A stretch of DNA of 11,859 nt, from NCBI GenBank assembly GCA_023228045.1, contig JALOBY010000031.1:1-11859 (forward strand), written 5' to 3'. This DNA comes from Endomicrobiales bacterium. GTDB lineage: Bacteria; Elusimicrobiota; Endomicrobiia; Endomicrobiales; JALOBY01. Each line of letters opens with the position of its first letter. Within the stretch, counting starts at the first letter, position 1. Below the pieces are notes generated by a model. That model saw nothing but the letters and a program-made list of their open reading frames with translations, was not told the DNA's origin and made no database searches. Below are positions 6,962-11,859 of this stretch, one piece after another. The position numbers were made by a program, and so were the translations under genes.

Positions 6962-6981
6962 CACGATGAAGAAACATCGTG
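6962..6981 (-). promoter_or_regulatory. Intercistronic stem-loop between rplV and rpsC
   Basis: A perfect 7-bp inverted repeat, CACGATG and CATCGTG, with a 6-base loop, lies 22 bases before the rpsC start. No U run follows it, so it is not a terminator. It could slow 3' decay or affect rpsC translation. The pairing is seen directly; the role is inference and it may be incidental. Confidence 0.35.
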
Positions 6982-6989
6982 GAATTATT

Positions 6990-7331
6990 TTATTTTGCAA
7001 CTGTGACTTCGTCACCAACAACAATTGTTAAATGACACATTTTTCTTTTGTATGGCATTCCGCGACCCATTGGGCCCGGTCTCATACGCTTCAGAGTGGG
7101 GCCGCAGCCAACCCAACATTTTAAAACTTTCAAATTTTCCATGTTTTTTAGGCGGCCTGCATTTGCTACAGCACTCTTAAGTGTTTTTTCAATAAGCTCA
7201 GCACTACCCTTAGGTGTGAAGCTCAAAGCATCAAACGCTTTCTGAACCGGTTTATTGCGAATTAACTGCAAAACCTGATTAACTTTTCTTGGTGCGTATC
7301 TTGCAAATTTTGTTTTGGCTACTGCTTCCAT
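6990..7331 (-). CDS. rplV: 50S ribosomal protein L22
   Basis: L22 contacts all domains of 23S rRNA, and its long beta-hairpin lines the exit tunnel where macrolides and stalling peptides act. The 113 residues have the usual N-terminal ARYAPRKVNQVLQLIRNKPV (11-30) and AVANAGRLKNMENL. The hairpin tip region runs through GPTLKRMRPGPMGRGMPYKR (about 77-96) and closes with HLTIVVGDE. The tip is rich in Met, Pro and Gly where many bacteria have RARGRA(T/N)xIRKR, a moderate variation. AGGAG lies 9 bases upstream of the ATG. It lies 18 bases after rpsS. Stop TAA. Confidence 0.97.
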   Translation of the reverse strand: MEAVAKTKFARYAPRKVNQVLQLIRNKPVQKAFDALSFTPKGSAELIEKTLKSAVANAGRLKNMENLKVLKCWVGCGPTLKRMRPGPMGRGMPYKRKMCHLTIVVGDEVTVAK

Positions 7332-7349
7332 TTCGCATTACTCCTGTTA

Positions 7350-7637
7350 TTATGTAAGAGATGTTGCTTCTTTTGTATGTGACGAACCATGGCCTCTAAA
7401 GAACCTTGTTGGGGAAAACTCTCCCAAACGATGGCCAACCATCTGCTCGGTTATATGGACCGGAAGAAACTTTTTCCCGTTATGAATAGCTATTGTATGC
7501 CCCACAAAATCTGGAGAAATCATTGAAGCACGCGCCCAAGTTTTTATAACTTTTTTTTCTCCGCTTGCATTTTGCTTCTGAACTTTCTTCTGAAGCTTCA
7601 CATCAACATAAGGACCTTTTTTAGTTGAACGACCCAT
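7350..7637 (-). CDS. rpsS: 30S ribosomal protein S19
   Basis: S19 is in the 30S head, forms a complex with S13 and contacts the A-site finger of the 50S. Its 95 residues match the family in length and content: MGRSTKKGPYVDVKLQKKV at the start, then TWARASMISPDFVGHTIAIHNGKKFLPV, and the closing MVGHRLGEFSPTRFFRGH. GGAGGT lies 5 bases before the ATG, one of the best ribosome binding sites in the window. It lies 45 bases after rplB and 18 before rplV. Stop TAA. Confidence 0.98.
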   Translation of the reverse strand: MGRSTKKGPYVDVKLQKKVQKQNASGEKKVIKTWARASMISPDFVGHTIAIHNGKKFLPVHITEQMVGHRLGEFSPTRFFRGHGSSHTKEATSLT

Positions 7638-7682
7638 CTTCTACCTCCAAACCGAATTACTGCAAGAATATGTTATTTATTT

Positions 7683-8522
7683 TCAAGCCGACTCTTGTGT
7701 TTTTCCTCTGCGCCTTACTATCATCCAATCCCAAATTTTCTTAGGCCTTGTTTTAAAACCTTTTGCTGGTTGATTCCACGGACTTCTTGGCTGATTGTTA
7801 CCTTTTGATTTACCGCGGCCGCCTCCATGTGGATGGTCTACGGCATTCATAGCAGTACCTCTAACTGTTGGCCTTATGCCTCTATGACGGCTTCTGCCAG
7901 CAGAACCTAAGGTGATATTCTCATGGTTAATGTTTCCGACTTGGCCGATTGTAGCATAAGCACGAATAGGTATCAATCTTATCTCGCCAGAAGTCATTCT
8001 TATATGAGCGTACTCGCCTTCTTTCGCAAGTACCTGAGCCTGAGCTCCGGCGGAACGAACAAGTTGCGCACCGTTACCAGGTATTAACTCTAAATTGTGT
8101 ATAAATGTACCTACTGGAATACTTGAAAGCGGAAGTGCATTGCCAAGCGATATTTCTGCTTCCGGGCCAGACATTACCACATCGCCCACTTTTAAACCAG
8201 CGGGATGAACTATATAGCGTTTTTCTCCGTCTGCGTATTGCAGCAAAGCAATTCTTGATGTACGGTTTGGATCATATTCAACTGCTAACACTTTTGCGCT
8301 AACACCTACCTTATCTCTCTTAAAATCTATTTTTCTGTAAAATCTTTTGTGACCGCCGCCTTTGTGCCTTACCATTATCATACCAGTGTTGTTTCTGCCG
8401 CCGGTTCTTTTAACAGGGCTTATTAGCGACTTTTCTGGCTCTGTTTTTGTAATTTCAGAGAAATCATCAACAGTTATAAATCTTCTTACCGGCGTGTATG
8501 GCTTAAATGTTTTTATGGGCAT
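7683..8522 (-). CDS. rplB: 50S ribosomal protein L2
   Basis: L2 is essential for subunit association and for the peptidyl transferase centre. At 279 residues it is full length. It has the N-terminal KTFKPYTPVRRF, GGRNNTGMIMVRHKGGGHKR (41-60), the SH3-like core GSAGRSRHRGIRPTVRGTAM, and the signature VDHPHGGG (228-235). His230, the residue implicated in catalysis-linked function, is present. Just after it the sequence is RGKSKGNN rather than the EGR.. of E. coli, so a usual glutamate is an arginine (236). AGAGGA lies 7 bases before the ATG. It lies 26 bases after rplW. Stop TGA. Confidence 0.98.
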   Translation of the reverse strand: MPIKTFKPYTPVRRFITVDDFSEITKTEPEKSLISPVKRTGGRNNTGMIMVRHKGGGHKRFYRKIDFKRDKVGVSAKVLAVEYDPNRTSRIALLQYADGEKRYIVHPAGLKVGDVVMSGPEAEISLGNALPLSSIPVGTFIHNLELIPGNGAQLVRSAGAQAQVLAKEGEYAHIRMTSGEIRLIPIRAYATIGQVGNINHENITLGSAGRSRHRGIRPTVRGTAMNAVDHPHGGGRGKSKGNNQPRSPWNQPAKGFKTRPKKIWDWMIVRRRGKTQESA

Positions 8523-8548
8523 CTTGGTTTCCTCTGCACCTTATAAAC

Positions 8549-8836
8549 TTAGACTTCTTCAATTACTTTTATTTCCTGACCTTTCTTTATTGCAACAATA
8601 GCTTTTTTCCAGTCGGGGCGCATACCGGCATGGGCACCCATTCTCTTTTCTTTGCCTGGTATTATAGCGGTGTGTACGCCTAAAACCTCAACTTTAAAAA
8701 GTTTTTGTACAGCCTCTTTAATCTGCCCTTTTGTTGCTTTTTTTGCAACCTTGAAAACATACTTGTTTTCTTTCTCTCTAAGAAAAGATGATTTTTCAGT
8801 TACTATTGGTTTAATTATTACATCTCTTAGTTCCAT
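8549..8836 (-). CDS. rplW: 50S ribosomal protein L23
   Basis: L23 is at the tunnel exit and is the docking site for trigger factor and SRP. The chosen protein is 95 residues, normal for the family, beginning MELRDVIIKPIVTEKS. It has KYVFKVAKKATKGQIKEAVQ (25-44) and the extended loop with PGKEKRMGAHAGMRPDWKKA. A longer frame opens at a TTG (8893) but would run inside the end of rplD. The ATG has GAGG 5 bases upstream and is 7 bases after the rplD stop, so it is preferred. Stop TAA, 26 bases before rplB. Confidence 0.97.
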   Translation of the reverse strand: MELRDVIIKPIVTEKSSFLREKENKYVFKVAKKATKGQIKEAVQKLFKVEVLGVHTAIIPGKEKRMGAHAGMRPDWKKAIVAIKKGQEIKVIEEV

Positions 8837-8843
8837 TTTTCCT

Positions 8844-9470
8844 CTATTTTGCTTTCCCGGATGCGCCAATCTTGTTAAGCGCGCCGGCTTCAACTATTAG
8901 TTTTTTTGCCCAAAGTGCTTCATATGCATTTAAGCTATTTGAGTCAGTAATTATTAAGTTTTGAATGTTGCGAGAAGCTGTTTTTACGGCTTTATTCATT
9001 TTCTCCAGCACAACTATAACTTTCTGCTCCGCAGCATTTAATTTTTTTAAAGCATCTACCACTTTTTTTGTTTTTGGCGTATCTATCGCAAATGAATCTA
9101 CCACCACTAAACCGCCAGAAGCGGCCTTTTGCGATAAAGCCATTGCAAGCGCAAGCTGTCTCTTACGGGCTGTTAAGCGTTGATAGTAGCCATGAGGATG
9201 CGGACCAAAAATTATGCCGCCCTTTCTCCAAAGCGGAGAACGAGTGGAACCCGATCTGGCATTACCTGTGCCTTTTTGTTTCCAAGGTTTACATCCACCA
9301 CCAGAAACTTCGCCTCTTGTTTTTGTTGAGTGAGTGCCAGCGCGTTTGTTTGCTTGCAACCCAACTATAACTTCGTGCAACAATGGCCCAGAAACTTCTG
9401 TTTCAAATTTTTTAGGAAGTTCTACCTTTCCAGATTCTTTTCCCTGCAAGTTGTAGATTACTGTTTCCAT
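8844..9470 (-). CDS. rplD: 50S ribosomal protein L4
   Basis: L4 is an early 50S assembly protein whose long loop reaches the exit tunnel. In E. coli it also represses its own S10 operon through the leader mRNA and by premature termination. The 208 residues include the tunnel loop with RAGTHSTKTRGEVSGGG (43-59), KPWKQKGTGNARSGSTRSPL (61-80) and GPHPHGYYQRLTARKR (89-104). The C-terminal helical domain follows, ending LIVEAGALNKIGASGKAK. The ATG is 4 bases after the rplC stop, with AAGG about 11 bases upstream, so coupling to rplC is likely. Stop TAG. Confidence 0.98.
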   Translation of the reverse strand: METVIYNLQGKESGKVELPKKFETEVSGPLLHEVIVGLQANKRAGTHSTKTRGEVSGGGCKPWKQKGTGNARSGSTRSPLWRKGGIIFGPHPHGYYQRLTARKRQLALAMALSQKAASGGLVVVDSFAIDTPKTKKVVDALKKLNAAEQKVIVVLEKMNKAVKTASRNIQNLIITDSNSLNAYEALWAKKLIVEAGALNKIGASGKAK

Positions 9471-9474
9471 TTTA

Positions 9475-10182
9475 TTATGCCTTCTGTGGCGCTGTTATTT
9501 TTTTTACAACTTTCTTTGCTTTTCCAGTGGCTTTCGCAACTACCACAGCTTTGACTTTTTTAACTGTCTTATTGATAAAAACTGTTTGATTTTTTGGGCC
9601 AGGAAGACAACCTTTAATTAAAACCAGGTTTTTTTCTGGATCTACAGAAACAATTTTTAAACGCTGTACGGTTGTTTCGTCGCAACCAAAATGACCTGGC
9701 CTGCGTGAACCCTTAAGAACTCTTTGAGGGCCTTGAGAACCACTGCTGCCTGGGGCACGCAAACGGTCTGACTGTCCGTGTGTTGATGGCCCGCCACGGA
9801 AGTTGTATCTTTTTACTACACCAGAGAAACCATGTCCTCTGCTTACGGCGGAAACATCAACCGTATCACCAGGGGCAAAGACATCTGCTTTTATCTCTTG
9901 GCCAATGGTAAAGCCGGAAATATCTTTAAGACGGTACTCTTTTAAGATTTTTTTAAGTGGAAGATTTTTCTTTGCGAAAAAACCTTTCATGGGTCTGTTG
10001 GCTGATTTTTCTTTTAACTCACCAAAACCCAACTGCACTGCTGTGTAACCGTCGCGCTCTTTTGTTTTAATTTCGGTTACAACACAAGGACCAGCCGAGA
10101 CAACCGTAACCGGTATCAAGTTTCCTGTAGTATCAAAGATTTGTGTCATTCCAACTTTAAAACCAATTAATGCTTTTAACAT
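9475..10182 (-). CDS. rplC: 50S ribosomal protein L3 with basic C-terminal tail
   Basis: L3 is an early 23S rRNA binder whose finger reaches the peptidyl transferase centre. It starts MLKALIGFKVGMTQIFDTTG (1-20). The central finger contains RGHGFSGVVKRYNFRGGPST (115-134), HGQSDRLRAPGS and QRVLKGSRRPGHFG. At 235 residues it exceeds the roughly 210 of many bacterial L3s because of a low-complexity Lys/Val/Ala tail from about residue 208 (VKKVKAVVVAKATGKAKKVV). AAGGCGG lies about 7 bases before the ATG. A 59-base gap with a small hairpin separates it from rpsJ. Stop TAA. Confidence 0.98.
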   Translation of the reverse strand: MLKALIGFKVGMTQIFDTTGNLIPVTVVSAGPCVVTEIKTKERDGYTAVQLGFGELKEKSANRPMKGFFAKKNLPLKKILKEYRLKDISGFTIGQEIKADVFAPGDTVDVSAVSRGHGFSGVVKRYNFRGGPSTHGQSDRLRAPGSSGSQGPQRVLKGSRRPGHFGCDETTVQRLKIVSVDPEKNLVLIKGCLPGPKNQTVFINKTVKKVKAVVVAKATGKAKKVVKKITAPQKA

Positions 10183-10214
10183 ACAAAAGCCGCCTTATCT
10201 GCTTTATACTTACC

Positions 10215-10231
10215 AAGGTCAATTTAACCTT
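10215..10231 (-). promoter_or_regulatory. Small stem-loop between rpsJ and rplC
   Basis: In the mRNA, AAGGUUA and UGACCUU can pair as seven base pairs (one U-G wobble) around a three-base AAU loop. It lies within the 59-base rpsJ-rplC gap and is not followed by a U run. The stem is AU-rich and weak, so it may be incidental. The same bases include TTGACC, which resembles a -35 element. Confidence 0.25.
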
Positions 10232-10241
10232 TTAAGTTTAA

Positions 10242-10565
10242 CTACTTTATTTTTATATCAACGCCGGCTGGTAAATCAATCTTCATTAATTCCTCAACCG
10301 TTTTTGGAGAGGGATCCATAATTTCTACCAATCTTTTGTGAATGCGCATTTCAAATTGTTCTCTTGATTTTTTGTCACTGTGCACCGAACGGTTGACTGT
10401 ATACTTCTTAATATTTGTTGGAAGAAGTACCGGGCCAATAATGCTTGCGCCGGTTCTGCGTGCCGTGTCAACAATTTTTGCAAGAGAATCATCAAGCATT
10501 TTGTGGTCGTAAGATGATAGCCTGATTATAAGCTTTTGTGTTTGTAACTCTTTTTCGTTTATCAT
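10242..10565 (-). CDS. rpsJ: 30S ribosomal protein S10 (NusE)
   Basis: S10 is in the 30S head and, as NusE, also joins the NusB antitermination complex and links RNA polymerase to the ribosome through NusG. The chosen protein is 107 residues, close to the usual 102-105. It contains TQKLIIRLSSYDHKMLD (9-25), TGASIIGPVLLPTNIKKYTV (38-57) and the closing IDLPAGVDIKIK. The longest frame begins at a TTG (10643) inside the end of tuf and would add 26 residues with no family counterpart. The ATG used here has AGGG 3 bases and AGGUGG 11 bases upstream. Paired hairpins precede it. Stop TAG. Confidence 0.96.
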   Translation of the reverse strand: MINEKELQTQKLIIRLSSYDHKMLDDSLAKIVDTARRTGASIIGPVLLPTNIKKYTVNRSVHSDKKSREQFEMRIHKRLVEIMDPSPKTVEELMKIDLPAGVDIKIK

Positions 10566-10576
10566 AAACCCTTTTT

Positions 10577-10612
10577 CCACCTGTTCGGTGGACCACCTTC
10601 TAAGGCGGCCAC
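10577..10612 (-). promoter_or_regulatory. Two mutually exclusive hairpins in the rpsJ leader
   Basis: The 70-base gap between tuf and rpsJ holds two overlapping stem-loops in the mRNA. Hairpin A (10588-10612) pairs GUGGCCGCC with GGUGGUCCAC around the loop UUAGAA: nine base pairs with one bulged U and one G-U wobble. Hairpin B (10577-10591) pairs CCACC with GGUGG around GAACA. B uses the CCAC of A, so both cannot form together. The 3' arm of B is the AGGUGG that lies 11 bases before the rpsJ ATG, so B would hide it and A would free it. No U run follows either stem, so neither is an intrinsic terminator. The structure is seen; a role in S10 operon control, for example as an L4 target, is inference. 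Confidence 0.45.
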
Positions 10613-10635
10613 TTTTATTTATTTGCTGCTTATTT

Positions 10636-11841
10636 TTACTCAACTATCTCTGTTACAACTCCAGCTCCAACTGTGTGCCCGCCTTCTCTTATCGCAAATC
10701 TAAGCTGCGTTTCCATCGCTATCGGCGTTATTAACTCTATGTCCATTACTACATTGTCTCCAGGCATTACCATCTCTACTCCTGCAGGCAACTTCGCTAC
10801 TCCTGTCACATCCGTTGTTCTAAAGTAAAACTGCGGACGGTATCCATTGAAAAATGGCGTGTGTCTTCCACCTTCTTCTTTGCTTAATATATATACCTGC
10901 GCTTTAAACTTCTTGTGCGGCTTTATGCTTCCAGGCGCTGCTATTACCTGCCCTCTTTCTACCTGGTTCTTTTCTATCCCTCTTAACAACATCCCTACAT
11001 TGTCTCCCGCTTGCGCATCATCAAGCAGTTTCCTGAACATCTCAAGCCCTGTCGCTACTGACTTTATTGTGTCCTTTAACCCTACTATCTCTACCGCATC
11101 GCCTACTTTTACTTTGCCTCTTTCTACTCTGCCGGTCGCCACTGTACCTCTTCCGGTTATTGAAAATACATCTTCTACACTCATCAGGAATGGCTTGTCA
11201 ATTTCCCTTTGTGGCAATATTATCGTTTCATCGCAGGCTTCCATTAATTTTAGTATAGAACCTTCACCTATTTCACTCTTATCACCCTGCAATGCTTTTA
11301 ACGCGCTTCCCCTTATTATTCTTACTTTGTCACCAGGAAAATTGTACTTCGTTAATAGGTCTCTTACTTCCATCTCCACTAGGTCTAATAACTCCGGGTC
11401 GTCTACTGTGTCTACTTTGTTTAAATATACAACTATGTATGGCACATTCACTTGTCTGGCCAATAATATGTGTTCGCGGGTTTGTGGCATCGGACCGTCT
11501 GCCGCAGATACTACCAATATCGCCCCGTCCATTTGTGCCGCACCTGTTATCATGTTCTTTACATAGTCAGCATGCCCAGGACAGTCTATGTGCGCATAAT
11601 GCCTGTTCTCTGTTGAATATTCTACATGGCTTACAGCTATCGTTACTATCTTTGTGTCGTCCCTTCTCCCCTGTGCTGCCGACGCTTTAGCAACTTCATC
11701 GTAACTCGTATATGTCGCTAACCCTTTCCCGCTTAATACTTTCGTTATCGCCGCAGTCAATGTCGTTTTGCCGTGATCTACATGCCCTATCGTACCTATG
11801 TTTACATGCGGCTTCGTCCTGTCAAATTTAGCTTTTCCCAT
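10636..11841 (-). CDS. tuf: Elongation factor Tu with atypical switch I loop
   Basis: EF-Tu is the GTPase that brings aminoacyl-tRNA to the ribosomal A site. The 401 residues have all three domains. G1 is GHVDHGKT (19-26), G3 is DCPGH (86-90, including the catalytic His90), G4 is NKVD (141-144) and G5 is SAL (179-181). Domain II starts near 215 with GRGTVATGRVERG (230-242), and domain III ends VGAGVVTEIVE. The switch I segment is unusual: after SYDEVAKA the usual PEEKARGITI is replaced by a stretch about five residues longer containing GRRDDTKIVTIAV (58-70). The switch threonine is kept as Thr67, but the Arg-Gly before it is lost. Codon choice (Asp GAC, Val GTA) differs from the neighbouring ribosomal genes. 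GGAGGT lies 8 bases upstream of the ATG. Stop TAA. Confidence 0.98.
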   Translation of the reverse strand: MGKAKFDRTKPHVNIGTIGHVDHGKTTLTAAITKVLSGKGLATYTSYDEVAKASAAQGRRDDTKIVTIAVSHVEYSTENRHYAHIDCPGHADYVKNMITGAAQMDGAILVVSAADGPMPQTREHILLARQVNVPYIVVYLNKVDTVDDPELLDLVEMEVRDLLTKYNFPGDKVRIIRGSALKALQGDKSEIGEGSILKLMEACDETIILPQREIDKPFLMSVEDVFSITGRGTVATGRVERGKVKVGDAVEIVGLKDTIKSVATGLEMFRKLLDDAQAGDNVGMLLRGIEKNQVERGQVIAAPGSIKPHKKFKAQVYILSKEEGGRHTPFFNGYRPQFYFRTTDVTGVAKLPAGVEMVMPGDNVVMDIELITPIAMETQLRFAIREGGHTVGAGVVTEIVE

Positions 11842-11847
11842 TTTTAG

Positions 11848-11855
11848 TTACCTCC
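11848..11855 (-). promoter_or_regulatory. Strong ribosome binding site of tuf
   Basis: The mRNA contains TGGAGGTA just before tuf, with GGAGGT ending 8 bases from the ATG. It is close to a perfect match to the anti-Shine-Dalgarno sequence and fits a very highly expressed gene. Only 18 bases upstream of tuf are in the window, so the upstream gene (commonly fusA) and any promoter are not visible. Confidence 0.8.
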
Positions 11856-11859
11856 AGAT

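Noticed and set aside
8837..8893. Extended L23 start at TTG 8893
   Set aside because: It would overlap rplD by about 50 bases; the ATG at 8836 has GAGG at ideal spacing and matches family length.
10187..10221. Possible internal promoter upstream of rplC: TTGACC, 17 bases, GATAAG
   Set aside because: The -10 match is only partial, and the transcript would begin almost at the rplC ATG, cutting into its ribosome binding site. The match is likely chance in AT-rich DNA.
10566..10643. An N-terminal extension of S10 starting at TTG 10643
   Set aside because: It overlaps the end of tuf, has a weak start codon, adds 26 residues absent from the family, and the ATG at 10565 has a ribosome binding site and the correct family start.
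10847..11566. A 239-codon open frame on the plus strand, antisense to tuf
   Set aside because: It lies wholly inside tuf, its translation is Ser/Thr/Leu/Pro-rich low complexity with no recognisable domain, and it reflects the biased codons of tuf read backwards.
29..11841. Intrinsic terminators between genes
   Set aside because: None of the hairpins found is followed by a U run in the mRNA sense, and gaps are short, consistent with a single transcription unit.
1..11859. A novel accessory system, mobile element, CRISPR or RNA gene
   Set aside because: Every base is accounted for by the tuf-S10-spc-secY-adk core cluster or its short gaps. No direct repeats, integrase, transposase or tRNA-like sequence was seen.

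Overview
The whole window is one co-directional block on the minus strand: the end of a str-type operon (tuf), then the S10 operon, the spc operon and secY, with the first codons of adk at the left edge. Reading in the direction of transcription (high to low coordinates) the order is tuf, rpsJ, rplC, rplD, rplW, rplB, rpsS, rplV, rpsC, rplP, rpmC, rpsQ, rplN, rplX, rplE, rpsN, rpsH, rplF, rplR, rpsE, rplO, secY, (adk). Every gene is intact apart from adk, which the window edge cuts. I found no RNA gene, mobile element, CRISPR array or convincing terminator, and no gap longer than 70 bases. The cluster therefore looks like one long polycistronic unit whose promoter probably lies beyond the right edge.

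The organism is a bacterium with an AT-rich, compact genome. The proteins are bacterial-type throughout: type-Z four-cysteine S14, a four-cysteine L24, bacterial SecY and EF-Tu. Two things set it apart from textbook versions. rpmD (L30) is missing from its usual place between rpsE and rplO, and the EF-Tu switch I loop departs from the usual RGITI form. My best guess is Elusimicrobiota (Elusimicrobium/Endomicrobium-like), from general resemblance of the proteins only. This is low confidence and needs a database comparison.

Functionally, tuf delivers aminoacyl-tRNA to the ribosome, the 20 ribosomal proteins build both subunits (9 small-subunit, 11 large-subunit), and SecY is the translocon pore that ribosomes dock on. 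The gene order groups proteins that assemble together. Expression is probably balanced by translational coupling: two ATGA stop/start overlaps (rpmC/rpsQ and rplO after rpsE) and gaps mostly under 50 bases.

This is mostly ordinary core genome and I see no new defence or metabolic system. The points worth a second look are: a pair of mutually exclusive hairpins in the tuf-rpsJ leader that could control S10 translation; the divergent EF-Tu effector loop together with different codon preferences in tuf; loss of L30 from the operon; and a hairpin next to a UUG-started rpsE. Several gene starts were moved from the longest possible frame to an ATG backed by a Shine-Dalgarno sequence and the family length (rpsJ, rplW, rplX).
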